From Mesobacillus boroniphilus (GTDB taxonomy: Bacteria; Bacillota; Bacilli; Bacillales; Cytobacillaceae), in assembly GCF_018424685.1 (NCBI RefSeq), contig NZ_QTKX01000001.1:806001-870000 (forward strand): 64,000 nt of DNA, in the 5' to 3' direction. The position numbers and the translations under genes are program-made. Positions 16,595-25,364 of the stretch are shown here, one piece after another (position 1 is the stretch's first letter; every line of letters starts with the position of its first letter). A model generated the notes under the pieces. The model was not told the DNA's origin and ran no database searches. It saw nothing but the letters and a program-made list of their open reading frames with translations.

Positions 16595-19500
16595 ATGGAT
16601 ATTAAACTAAATCAAAAAGCCATCAAGGATTTATGCGGAACTGTTTCCTTCAAACGAGGAGATGCGTTTTACCGTGCGGATAAAGTCGAGTTTACAGACT
16701 ACAATGAGAAGCGGGTGAATGCAACCGTGACAGGGGCGGATGTATTCCATGTCACTGTTACCGAAACTGGGGACAGACGTTTCACAACTGAGTGTACATG
16801 TCCAAAGCTTGCGTCTGTCAAACATGAGTGCCAGCATGTGGCCGCGGTCTTGCTGGCGCTTTTGGATAAGCAAAAGCAGGGGACATCAACTGCGATAAAA
16901 AATAATGATCAATTGGGAGATGGTCTGGCTGAAGGACTGCTGACTATTTTCAGTGAAGGACCTCGTAGGACAAGCGGTCACCAGCTTCACTTTGAAACAA
17001 GGAAGATACTGAACACTGTGTTCAACATCGAGCCGATTGAAATCAGTAATGATCAAATGATGCTGGGTGTTTCGATGAGTATCGGTCCGATCGAAATCGA
17101 AGATATTTCGAGATTCCTGATGAGTGTGGCAAACAGGGAGTCCGCATCGCTATCAGATTTGTTCACCTATAATCCAAAGCATCATTGTTTTCAAAATGAT
17201 ATCGACTCAATCATTAAAATACTTATCCAAATCGTCCAGGACTCAGATCTAGTATTCAAGAACGATCATGATACCTCAACCTTGGTTATTCCGCCATCCT
17301 TTTGGCAGCAGCTATTGGCGCTGCTGGAAAAGGTTCCGGATGTGAAGTTGAAGGAGGAGGGAAAGGTCACTGGTCCGTTTTCTGTTTTGAACGAAAGACT
17401 TCCGCTTTTGTTCAATTTTGAAAAAATCACTGAGAAGGACTATGCGTTAAAAATTGCTGGTATATCTGATTTGATCGTTCTTCATAAATATGACCTCGTT
17501 TGGTCGAATGCCCAATTGATCCAGCTCAGCACCGAGGATTGCAGCAGGTTATTTGAACTGAAAAATATGCTTGCTCAATCCAAAACGGATAACATCCCGA
17601 TTTTACAGGATCAAATGGGTTTCTTTGTGGAAAAAGTCGTGCCAGGCCTGCGACGTATTGGGGAAGTTCTAATAGATGGCGATATAACGAAGCAATTTTT
17701 AACAGAACCATTGACCGCAAAGCTATATCTTGATCGCGTAAATAACCGATTGCTGGCCGGGGTCGAGTTCCAGTATGGAAAAATCGTTTTCAATCCGCTC
17801 GAGGACAGGGAACCGAAAGTGAATTCGCTGTTAATCAGGGACATGGTCAAGGAGGACCTGATTCTGGAGTTGCTAGATGAAGGTTCATTTGGGAAAACGG
17901 ATGGCGGATATTTTTTGCATAATGAAGAGCTGGAATATGAATTTCTGTATCATGTCATGCCAAAGCTGCAAAAGCTTATACAAATATATGCTACAACAGC
18001 TGTCAGGAATCGGATTTTCAGGGAGCCGGCTCGACCGCAAATACGTGTCAAGGTGAAAAAAGAGCGGACAAACTGGCTTGAATTCAAGTTTGAAATGGAT
18101 GGGATTCCTGAAAAACATATCCGGGATATCCTTGAAGCGCTTGAGGAAAAACGGAAGTATTATCGTTTACGCAATGGGGCGCTAATGTCACTGGAAACGA
18201 AGGAATGGGAAGAAATCCATCGCTTCTTGAAGGCAGGGCCAATTCAGGATGAAGATTTGGAGAAAGGGTTGAATGTTCCGATTGTCCGAGGGATACAAAT
18301 GCTAGAATCATTTGAGGATGGATCCGTCCTTCGATTAGAGGATTCCTTCCGGAGTTTCCTTGAAGAAATTAGCACACCTGGAAAAGTAAAGTTCGATGTT
18401 CCTGATAGATTGGTGTCAATATTACGTGAATACCAGAAACAGGGTTACCAATGGATGAAAACTCTTGCAAGTTACGGATTTGGCGGAATTCTGGCAGATG
18501 ATATGGGTCTTGGTAAAACACTGCAAAGTATCACCTATATTGCTTCAGAGCTTTCCGATGTGAGGGAAAGACAACGGCCCATCCTGATTGTTTGTCCTTC
18601 GTCTCTAGTTTATAACTGGCTTAGTGAATTCATGAAATTTACTCCTGAGATTCAGGCAGTCATCATCGACGGCAATAAGGCGGAGCGGTCCAAACTGCTA
18701 AATGATGTTTCGGGTATTGATGTGGTCATTACCTCTTACATGCTTCTGCGCAGGGATATTCACCTGTACGAAAAAATTAAATTTCACACAGTCTTTTTCG
18801 ATGAAGCGCAGGCTTTTAAAAATCCGCTGACTCAAACAGCAAAAGCGGTAATGAATATACAGGCTGACCACCGGTTCGCGTTGACGGGTACGCCGATTGA
18901 AAACTCGATAGAAGAGTTATGGTCTATTTTTCGGGTGGTGTTACCTGAGTTATTCCAGGGATTGAAGGAATATAGTAATCTGACAAGCAAGACCATCGCC
19001 AGGAGGGTCCGTCCATTTTTACTGCGAAGGCTAAAGGAAGAAGTGCTTTGGGAGCTGCCGGAAAAAATTGAATCAATCGATAGAGTTGAATTGTTGCCTG
19101 AACAGAAAAAGCTTTATGCTACGTACCTAGCGAAGCTGCGCCACCAGACCTTAAAGCAGCTGGATAAGAATACGATCAGGAAAAACCGAATCAAGATCCT
19201 GGCTGGCCTGACGAGATTAAGGCAAATATGCTGCCATCCCGCCTTGTTTGTAGATGGATATCAGGGCAGCTCGGCTAAATTTGAACAATTGAAACAAATT
19301 ATCGAGGAGTCCAGGTTTGCTGGCAGAAGGGTGCTCATTTTTTCCCAGTTCACGAAAATGCTCGACTTGATTGGCAGGGAGTTAGCTTACGAGGGCATTC
19401 CGTTCTTTTATCTAGACGGACAGACACCTGCTGAAGAACGTGTGCAAACATGCGAAAAGTTTAATGCGGGAGAACGGGATTTTTTCCTGATTTCCTTAAA

Positions 19501-19777
19501 AGCCGGAGGCACAGGTTTAAACTTAACAGGAGCAGATACAGTCATCCTTTATGATCTATGGTGGAATCCGGCCGTCGAGGAGCAGGCAGCGGACCGTGCC
19601 CACCGAATGGGACAGAAAAATAAAGTCCAGGTTATTAAATTGATTGCCAGGGGAACAATCGAAGAGAAAATGAACGAGCTTCAGGATAAAAAGCGGAATA
19701 TGATTGAAGAAATTATCGAAGAAAAAGGCTCAGCCTCCCTTACAGAGGAAGATATCCGGGAAATCCTGATGATCTAG
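16595..19777 (+). CDS. SWIM zinc-finger SNF2-family helicase
   Basis: A 1060-residue DEAD/DEAH-like ATPase. The N terminus has a SWIM zinc finger (Cys67-x-Cys69, His77-x-Cys79-x-His81). A long middle region follows, then the SNF2 core: ADDMGLGKT at about 634-642, DEAQ at about 736-739 and a C-terminal helicase lobe with GGTGLNLTGAD and DRAHRMGQ. SNF2 proteins translocate on double-stranded DNA and displace bound proteins; bacterial members (RapA, YwqA type) act in transcription recycling or repair. GAGGAGGG lies before ATG 16595. It converges on the downstream STAS gene through a shared terminator. Confidence 0.9.
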   Translation: MDIKLNQKAIKDLCGTVSFKRGDAFYRADKVEFTDYNEKRVNATVTGADVFHVTVTETGDRRFTTECTCPKLASVKHECQHVAAVLLALLDKQKQGTSTAIKNNDQLGDGLAEGLLTIFSEGPRRTSGHQLHFETRKILNTVFNIEPIEISNDQMMLGVSMSIGPIEIEDISRFLMSVANRESASLSDLFTYNPKHHCFQNDIDSIIKILIQIVQDSDLVFKNDHDTSTLVIPPSFWQQLLALLEKVPDVKLKEEGKVTGPFSVLNERLPLLFNFEKITEKDYALKIAGISDLIVLHKYDLVWSNAQLIQLSTEDCSRLFELKNMLAQSKTDNIPILQDQMGFFVEKVVPGLRRIGEVLIDGDITKQFLTEPLTAKLYLDRVNNRLLAGVEFQYGKIVFNPLEDREPKVNSLLIRDMVKEDLILELLDEGSFGKTDGGYFLHNEELEYEFLYHVMPKLQKLIQIYATTAVRNRIFREPARPQIRVKVKKERTNWLEFKFEMDGIPEKHIRDILEALEEKRKYYRLRNGALMSLETKEWEEIHRFLKAGPIQDEDLEKGLNVPIVRGIQMLESFEDGSVLRLEDSFRSFLEEISTPGKVKFDVPDRLVSILREYQKQGYQWMKTLASYGFGGILADDMGLGKTLQSITYIASELSDVRERQRPILIVCPSSLVYNWLSEFMKFTPEIQAVIIDGNKAERSKLLNDVSGIDVVITSYMLLRRDIHLYEKIKFHTVFFDEAQAFKNPLTQTAKAVMNIQADHRFALTGTPIENSIEELWSIFRVVLPELFQGLKEYSNLTSKTIARRVRPFLLRRLKEEVLWELPEKIESIDRVELLPEQKKLYATYLAKLRHQTLKQLDKNTIRKNRIKILAGLTRLRQICCHPALFVDGYQGSSAKFEQLKQIIEESRFAGRRVLIFSQFTKMLDLIGRELAYEGIPFFYLDGQTPAEERVQTCEKFNAGERDFFLISLKAGGTGLNLTGADTVILYDLWWNPAVEEQAADRAHRMGQKNKVQVIKLIARGTIEEKMNELQDKKRNMIEEIIEEKGSASLTEEDIREILMI

Positions 19778-19853
19778 CATCACTAGAGCCTTATGGAGTA
19801 AATCGACGCATAGCTTCTGCTTGATCTTAACGAGAGAGTGAATTAAGCAGGTA

Positions 19854-19884
19854 AAAGCCCCTTTGTCATAAACAAAGGGGCTTT
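19854..19884. terminator. Bidirectional terminator between convergent genes
   Basis: AAAGCCCCTTTGT / ACAAAGGGGCTTT perfect 13-bp stem with A and T runs on either side, serving both the SNF2 gene and the STAS gene. Confidence 0.85.
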
Positions 19885-19891
19885 AAAGAGT

Positions 19892-20731
19892 TTATCTTTT
19901 GAATTCACTATCAAGGAAGGACTTCAGTGTTTGCTGAAGTGTTCCTCTTGTTTCTGCCTTTTGTTCAAAGTTGATTCCTGAATGGATCATCTTAGTAACA
20001 AGTTCAGGGCGCATTCCAGTTATAACAGCCTTTGATCCCATCATTGAAACACCATTCAACACTTTCTGGAAATGGTCAATCACATTCAATTCCATGTCAG
20101 CAATTCCTGATAAGTCCAAAATTAGAGTTTGAACCTTCAATCTTGATATATCCATTAGAACCTTTTCTTCAATAATCAGCATTCTGTATTCGTCTATCAT
20201 GCCGATCAAAGGCAAGACAGCGACAGATGCACTGACGGGGATGATTGGAACAGACAAGTGTTCAACTAATTTTCTCTGCGAGTTGAGGAGTTCTTCCCTG
20301 TACTTGGTGTAAGTTAAGAAAAACGTATTCAGGAATTGGTCGACCTGGTCATTAATCTTTTTCTCAAGCGGAAAAAAGTCGTCTCGGTCAGAGTAACTAT
20401 TATTCGACTGGTCGAATTCGTATAAAAAGTGCCACAAAGTTCTTCTGATTGCTTGTATCCACTCCAATTTAAAAGCAACTGTCAATGAATGTTCTGCCCA
20501 GGCCACTCCTTCTTGCTCAGCAAAGGCAATTAGTTCCTCTTCTTGCTGCTCCACTATGTAGACAATTAATTTTTCAGCGTTCTTTAAAAGGTCGATATTC
20601 CCTTTTTGGAGAATCTCATGAATTTTAGACGCAACATTGACCGCCTCTGATAATAACTTTTTCTCAAAAAGCTCCCGATTAGCTTTGATGAACTCAGTCA
20701 CTTCATCTCTTTGCTCAAAAGTTGCTTCCAT
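19892..20731 (-). CDS. RsbR-like protein with C-terminal STAS domain
   Basis: A 279-residue protein with an N-terminal all-helical non-haem globin-like sensor region (to about 165) and a C-terminal STAS domain (about 167-275: IIPVSASVAVLPLIG through VITGMRPELVTKMI). RsbR paralogues form the cytoplasmic stressosome that controls sigma-B. The usual VVDT motif with a phosphorylatable Thr is replaced by ADMELN here, and the second conserved Thr region reads GMRPELVTK. Signalling may therefore differ from RsbRA. It is monocistronic. ATG 20731 is the only reasonable start. The gap 20732-20957 between it and the next small gene holds A/T-rich divergent promoter sequence. Confidence 0.8.
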   Translation of the reverse strand: MEATFEQRDEVTEFIKANRELFEKKLLSEAVNVASKIHEILQKGNIDLLKNAEKLIVYIVEQQEEELIAFAEQEGVAWAEHSLTVAFKLEWIQAIRRTLWHFLYEFDQSNNSYSDRDDFFPLEKKINDQVDQFLNTFFLTYTKYREELLNSQRKLVEHLSVPIIPVSASVAVLPLIGMIDEYRMLIIEEKVLMDISRLKVQTLILDLSGIADMELNVIDHFQKVLNGVSMMGSKAVITGMRPELVTKMIHSGINFEQKAETRGTLQQTLKSFLDSEFKR

Positions 20732-20957
20732 CTTTTGTACACTCCCCGGCTATATTCTTAAATTTATTTAACAATATCCAGATAGGAGAAAGTCTCCTTA
20801 ACTTAAATTTAGCAAACTATGAATGCAAACTCAATTAATCCAATGTCAGTCAACTTGAAATTCATATTTTTTGAAGGAAATATGCTCTGAAAACCGAAAT
20901 AATTATCTAGATTACGTTTTAATGATCTTAGTTTTGCAAGCTTGAGGGGGAAAAACA

Positions 20958-21071
20958 ATGGGTTGGTTAATCATTGTCATCGTTGCTTACTTACCGATAT
21001 TTTATCGGATTCATCGCCGCCTGGATTTTCTGGAAAAAGAGGTTGAGCGATTAAGCAAAGAAAAGGAATAG
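20958..21071 (+). CDS. Small single-span membrane protein, 37 residues
   Basis: A short frame beginning MGWLIIVIVAYLPIFYRIHR with GAGGGGG seven bases before ATG 20958. It has one membrane segment (residues 3-16) and then a charged helix with FLEKEVERLSKEKE. The strong ribosome site and compositional contrast argue for a real small protein. Function unknown. Confidence 0.6.
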   Translation: MGWLIIVIVAYLPIFYRIHRRLDFLEKEVERLSKEKE

Positions 21072-21099
21072 AAGCTAATAATGATGAGGAAGGACAGGC

Positions 21100-21207
21100 A
21101 TGTATGAAGCTATTAACGAAGCCTTTTGGTTTTTTTTCAAAAGAAGTCAATTCAGTGCTATTTTTGAAAAAATAAACTTGATCAATGAAAATGGGGGAGT
21201 GATTTAA
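21100..21207 (+). CDS. Possible small protein upstream of the adenylyltransferase gene
   Basis: A 35-codon frame starting MYEAINEAFWFFFKRSQ, preceded by GAGGAAGGA and ending two bases before the next start. It may be a leader peptide or chance; the downstream ribosome site lies inside it. I do not recognise it. Confidence 0.3.
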   Translation: MYEAINEAFWFFFKRSQFSAIFEKINLINENGGVI

Positions 21208-21208
21208 C

Positions 21209-22081
21209 TTGAAACAAGAACAAGAGATGATAAACCAGCTTCTTGAATGGGCCCGGCAAAATGAAAATATCCGGTCTGTGCTGATGACAAGTTCTCGTGC
21301 AAACCCACATGCATTCACTGATCTGTTCACCGATTATGACTTCGAAATTTTCGTGAAGGATTTAGATGGTTTTACCAGGGACGATGGATGGCTGAATCAA
21401 TTTGGTACTCTCATAAAGAAAGTTGTTTTGCAGGATGGAAACTGGCGCACGAGACTCGTCCTTTATGAAGACGGCACTAAAATTGATTTTCAGGTATCGA
21501 CGGTTGAATTTATTAAACACCTGGGTGCAATGACTGAGCTGCCTGAAAGATACGACAATGGCTATAAAGTTTTATTGGATAAGGATGAAATCACTAAAGG
21601 GATACCGGCTCCTTCTTACAAGGCATACATAACAAAAAAGCCGTCTGCGGAAATGTTTGCTGATATCATCAACAGTTTTTGGGGAGATACCGCATACGTA
21701 GCGAATAGCCTTTGGCGTGACGAATTGTATTTTGCAAAATACATGCTTGATAATGTCCTCCGATTCAATTACCTGCAGCCGGTTATCGAATGGTACATCG
21801 GTGTCAAGTATGATTGGAGCGTCAATCCTAATAAATATGGCCGATGGTTCAAGCGTTATCTCGACAGTGATACATGGACGGAGCTGGAAGGGACTTATGC
21901 TGGTGCAGGAATTGAGGAAAACTGGGAAGCCCTTTACAGGACTGCAGACCTGTTCAGCGGCCTGGCACAGGATGTCGGGAAGAGTCTGCATTATCCATAC
22001 CCTTTTGAGTATGAGCAAAAGATGAGGAAGTATTTATTAAAGGTAATGAGTTTGCCGCAGGATGCGAAAAGCTTTACATAG
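21209..22081 (+). CDS. Aminoglycoside 6-adenylyltransferase-like protein
   Basis: A 290-residue nucleotidyltransferase of the ANT(6)/AadK family, similar in length to B. subtilis AadK. The nucleotidyltransferase motif is LMTSSRANPHAFTDLFTDYDFEIFV, here split as SSR (28-30) and the metal-binding DYD (42-44). FWGDTAYVANSLWRDEL and the family-typical YIGVKYDWSVNPNKYGRW follow. The enzyme would adenylylate streptomycin-type aminoglycosides. As in B. subtilis it sits in ordinary chromosomal context without mobile elements. TTG 21209 follows a GGGGGAGTG site. Substrate is inferred from the family only. Confidence 0.82.
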   Translation: MKQEQEMINQLLEWARQNENIRSVLMTSSRANPHAFTDLFTDYDFEIFVKDLDGFTRDDGWLNQFGTLIKKVVLQDGNWRTRLVLYEDGTKIDFQVSTVEFIKHLGAMTELPERYDNGYKVLLDKDEITKGIPAPSYKAYITKKPSAEMFADIINSFWGDTAYVANSLWRDELYFAKYMLDNVLRFNYLQPVIEWYIGVKYDWSVNPNKYGRWFKRYLDSDTWTELEGTYAGAGIEENWEALYRTADLFSGLAQDVGKSLHYPYPFEYEQKMRKYLLKVMSLPQDAKSFT

Positions 22082-22084
22082 TAT

Positions 22085-22115
22085 AAAAGACTGCCCTTTC
22101 AGGAGGCAGTCTTTT
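22085..22115. terminator. Bidirectional terminator
   Basis: AAAAGACTGCC / GGCAGTCTTTT stem between the adenylyltransferase gene and the convergent anti-sigma gene. Confidence 0.8.
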
Positions 22116-22122
22116 AGGAAAG

Positions 22123-23571
22123 TTAAAATTCAAAGTAAATCTTCTCCTCGAGGCCAGTTTTGGCTGATATAAATTTTCCCTCCTCGAAGTTTTCCAAATC
22201 TGGTTCCATGAAGACCAATTCAAAATTGCCGGTTAAAGCTGAATAAATCATAACTGCTTGTTTATCCCCAGTAATATCAGATGCAGCTGGAAAATGGACT
22301 TGATTCAGCTGCTCGAATGAAGGAACATGGCGATTGTGGTCGAAGCTTTCAAGCTCACCGTTCCTGGCATTTAGATTAAAATACGTTTCAGTTTCAAAAG
22401 GTGTATATAAAGAATATCCTTGAACTTTTGGCACCGCTTTGAAGCTATAAACCTTGTATCTTGAATCATTTGCAGAAGAGTTAAAATTAAAGCCTAAAGA
22501 AACGACTTCAAGATTTATATCTTTACCATAAATTTTTTCTAAATAAAACCTGGCTTTTTTCTCGGCTTCTTCCTGATCCATGATTGGCCCATTTGTTAAT
22601 GGTCCAGTATCCCCAACATAATTAGTGATTTGGCCGGTGACTGCATCGATATCTCCTCCAAATCCATTTCTATTTTCAAAATGGTAGACATACATTGCAT
22701 TGACCGGGCTTTCTTTTTCCAATTCAATTTCATCTCGATCAATAACCAGAGCGTCGGCAATTCGGTTCTTCAACTCCGACTCCCTCATAGGCTGAATTCG
22801 ATCAGGCATTTTATGAAAACGAGTATAGCTGTAGCTCAATAAATTGACATTCTCATAAAATTTATCCATCTTTTTTACATCCAGAATGTGGAGATATGAG
22901 CTGTATCCATGGTGAGTTTTTTCATAATCCTCTATAAAATCCTGTCTGTGATTTTGAAAATAGTCCTTAAGCGCATGGAATGCTGATTCATCCGTTTCAG
23001 ACCATCTGCCCAGGTTGTACCGGATTTTCATCACTTCAAGCATAGCGTTCAGTCTTTGAGTATTTAGGCTAAGGGAGAACTCTGTTGACTTTTTTTGATA
23101 CTCCTCGATGAAATTCAGATTATCTTTAAGCATAATGTTATATTCTAAAAAGCGACTAATCTCCATTTCAATGGGTTGTAAGCTGATCTGTTCTTTATTT
23201 TTCACCATATCGTCCATCCGATCCATTAATTGTAACGCATCATAATATCCATCAGTAGCCATGAACAATTGTTCCCGCTTATTGATGTAATCTGTAAATA
23301 CCATTGAAAAAAGAATTCCGGCAAGAACAACAGAAATAAGCCTCAGGCGGTTAAGCTTCATTTTCAAAATGATTTTTTCATCAAGGGATTTGGATACAGT
23401 CGGCTCTTCCATTTCGGTTATATGGACCGTCTTTTCCCCTGTCTCATAAAACTTCCTGCATGCCTCACATTCCATCAGATGCTCATCAATTGCTGTTTTT
23501 ACCGACGAAGTTAAGTCATTTTCTATATATAACGGATACAGATCCTGGACTACTTCATGCTCCAATTTCAT
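22123..23571 (-). CDS. Membrane-anchored anti-sigma factor with large extracellular domain
   Basis: A 482-residue protein. The N terminus has a zinc-binding anti-sigma fold (DEHLMECEACRKFYE, the HxxxCxxC motif at about 30-38). One membrane span lies at about 76-94. About 385 extracytoplasmic residues follow and contain PepSY/YpeB-like repeats (MYVYHFENRNGFGGDIDAVTG, and KARFYLEKIYG). It should hold the adjacent ECF sigma factor inactive until an envelope signal arrives. The start overlaps the sigma factor stop by four bases, so the pair is translationally coupled. The large sensor domain is bigger than in RsiV- or RsiW-type anti-sigmas. Confidence 0.8.
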   Translation of the reverse strand: MKLEHEVVQDLYPLYIENDLTSSVKTAIDEHLMECEACRKFYETGEKTVHITEMEEPTVSKSLDEKIILKMKLNRLRLISVVLAGILFSMVFTDYINKREQLFMATDGYYDALQLMDRMDDMVKNKEQISLQPIEMEISRFLEYNIMLKDNLNFIEEYQKKSTEFSLSLNTQRLNAMLEVMKIRYNLGRWSETDESAFHALKDYFQNHRQDFIEDYEKTHHGYSSYLHILDVKKMDKFYENVNLLSYSYTRFHKMPDRIQPMRESELKNRIADALVIDRDEIELEKESPVNAMYVYHFENRNGFGGDIDAVTGQITNYVGDTGPLTNGPIMDQEEAEKKARFYLEKIYGKDINLEVVSLGFNFNSSANDSRYKVYSFKAVPKVQGYSLYTPFETETYFNLNARNGELESFDHNRHVPSFEQLNQVHFPAASDITGDKQAVMIYSALTGNFELVFMEPDLENFEEGKFISAKTGLEEKIYFEF

Positions 23572-24065
23572 TCTCCATCCTCCAAATTCCTGTAGATTTC
23601 CTTGAACTTCTTTCGGGCCCGGTACAAGCCAACCTTCACCTGGCCGATCGTTTCGTTTGTGACGGTAGCAACTTCCTCATAAGTAAGGTCATTCACATCC
23701 CGTAAAATGATATAGGTTCTGTAATTTTCAGGCAGCTGCAGCAAGGTCAGCTCAATTGCATTTTGGTCATCTGAACGTTTGAATTGGTCCAGCTTCTGCG
23801 TTATATACTGGTCCATCATATCTGTTTGAAACTCCATGTTGTTTTGTTTTTTCTTGCTGTGATTGATATAAGTATTCCTTGCTATTCTAAAAAGCCAGGT
23901 TTTTAAAGAGGACTCCCCACGGAAGCTGGCCAGTGACTGGAAAGCCTTCAAAAAAGTGTCCTGAGTCAGGTCTTCGGCAATATGTTGACTTAACGTTGAA
24001 CGGTAAAGGTACAGGAAAATCGCATTCTTGTATTTTTCGTATAAATCAATCCTTGGGTCCGACAT
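23568..24065 (-). CDS. ECF RNA polymerase sigma factor
   Basis: A 165-residue extracytoplasmic-function sigma factor. Region 2 is IAEDLTQDTFLKAFQSLASF with FRIARNTYIN. Region 4 is LPENYRTYIILRDVNDLTYEEVA followed by GQVKVGLYRARKKF. It directs RNA polymerase to envelope-stress promoters; its partner anti-sigma factor is encoded immediately downstream. A candidate autoregulatory promoter lies just upstream. Which B. subtilis sigma it matches (V, X, Y or another) cannot be settled by eye. Confidence 0.88.
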   Translation of the reverse strand: MSDPRIDLYEKYKNAIFLYLYRSTLSQHIAEDLTQDTFLKAFQSLASFRGESSLKTWLFRIARNTYINHSKKKQNNMEFQTDMMDQYITQKLDQFKRSDDQNAIELTLLQLPENYRTYIILRDVNDLTYEEVATVTNETIGQVKVGLYRARKKFKEIYRNLEDGE

Positions 24066-24090
24066 TCCATCCCCCTCTCTTTGGTAAGCA

Positions 24091-24118
24091 TAGACAGTTG
24101 AAACGAATAAAAGTTACA
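24091..24118 (-). promoter_or_regulatory. Candidate autoregulatory ECF promoter
   Basis: On the minus strand TGTAAC is followed after 17 bp by GTCTA, close to the AAC-N16/17-CGTC pattern of ECF promoters, 26 bp upstream of the sigma factor start. Confidence 0.55.
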
Positions 24119-24246
24119 CGTAGATTTCAGAAAATTTTATAAAAAAGGGTAATATCTTATTGGTTAATGGTAAAATTAGCTAAAATAATCATTATTAATA
24201 ACATCGGTTAAGATTTATATTTTTGTAGATTAAAAGGAGTTCTATT

Positions 24247-24375
24247 ATGGGGTTAACTTTAAAACTGATTACAAAGGACAATTGGGAGGAGGCAATCCAG
24301 CTAACAGTTAAAGAAGGCCAAAAACACTTCATGGCATTTAATCTGTATTCTATATGTCCGTCATCAGGTTTATGA
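24247..24375 (+). pseudogene. GNAT acetyltransferase N terminus, cut by array 3
   Basis: ATG 24247 with AAAAGGAG upstream opens MGLTLKLITKDNWEEAIQLT and continues to about residue 36 (FNLYSI), which looks like the start of a BltD-like GNAT acetyltransferase. At that point the 52-bp repeat array begins and supplies a TGA at 24373. No acetyl-CoA-binding motif follows, and I do not see the rest of the gene beyond the array. The gene is therefore truncated at the array boundary. Confidence 0.65.
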
Positions 24376-24746
24376 TGGACAGAAATGAACGAAATCTAGG
24401 GGAATATGTCCGTCATAAGGTCTATGATGGACAGAAATGAAAGAAAACTAGGGGAAAGTGTCCGTCATCGGGGCTATGACGGACAGTAAAGGAAGAAAAC
24501 AAGGGAAAAATGTCGGTCATCTGGGTTATAACGGACAGAATTAAACGAAAACTAGGAAAAAATGTCCGTAATCTGGGCTATGACGGACAGTAATGAAAGA
24601 AAACAAGGGAAAAGTGTCCGTCATCAGATTTATGACGGACAGAAATGAACGAAAACAAGGGGAAAATGTCCGTCATCAGGGTTATGACGGACAGAAATGA
24701 AGGAAAACTAAGGGAAAGTGTCCGTCATCGGGGCTATGACGGACAG
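24355..24746 (+). repeat. Array 3: eight exact 52-bp units with TGTCCGTCAT/ATGACGGACA arms
   Basis: TGTCC begins at 24355, 24407, 24459, 24511, 24563, 24615, 24667 and 24719, always 52 bp apart. Each unit has a ten-base palindromic pair, TGTCCGTCAT and ATGACGGACA, around a seven-base loop, and then a purine-rich 25-base spacer of the type GAAATGAACGAAAAC. Units differ by point changes, so the array is not freshly duplicated. No cas genes or unique spacers are present. Any transcript would form a ladder of 10-bp hairpins. Confidence 0.95.
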
Positions 24747-24782
24747 AAATACATAAAAATGTATCCTTAACGAGGTAATGAA

Positions 24783-25362
24783 ATGCAAACAAAAGATTTC
24801 GAACTTGAATTGAATACACCTTATTCGCTGAATTAAATGATTTTTATTCAGAATGTCTATTTAAATCAAAATGGGAATCAGGATGATCGGTTGTTATTTC
24901 CTTATTAAAATTCGAGTACATGGCTTGAAGTTGAGCATTTCGCTGCAGTGTTTAAGGAAGTGTGGGAGACTTTGCTTCAAAAAAACCAAAATAAGAGATT
25001 CGACCATAATGGCATTCTGACTAAATGAGAAGGCACTGTTTCAAAGATTATTTGCAGCAACGGAAGCTGGAATATTTGGATATAAAGAGAGTTCAAAGGC
25101 CTCCCTGCCATGGTGGGATAGGCTGGCCGGGAAATTGGCGGTTGAACGGGTTTTTGACGATGAAACTATGAATAAGATATACCAGGAGCTGGCAAACTCT
25201 GTCACAACAACTTCTGAAAATAGGCTGGTCATTGATTTGTTGTATGACCGCCCGGATTTAAGTGATTTTTGCCAGCAGTCCTGGTATTTAACCTTGCCGA
25301 TTGAAGATGTATTTTTAAAAAAACGAAGAACGCATATAATTGAACTTATGCGTAATTCATGA
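24783..25362 (+). pseudogene. Decayed gene of unknown family, about 190 residues
   Basis: Translating across three frames gives a continuous-looking product. It starts MQTKDFELELNTP, shifts to FAELNDFYSECLFKSKWE, then to STWLEVEHFAAVFKEVWE. It ends in an intact stretch from LNEKALFQRLFAATEAGIFG to KKRRTHIIELMRNS. At least two frameshifts and several stops break it. GAGGT lies before the first ATG. I do not recognise the family. It sits directly downstream of array 3. Confidence 0.6.
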
Positions 25363-25364
25363 AA

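Noticed and set aside
24355..24746. CRISPR array
   Set aside because: Spacers are not unique; the whole 52-bp unit is repeated, and no cas genes are near. The same applies to the arrays at 49.5 and 53.5 kb.
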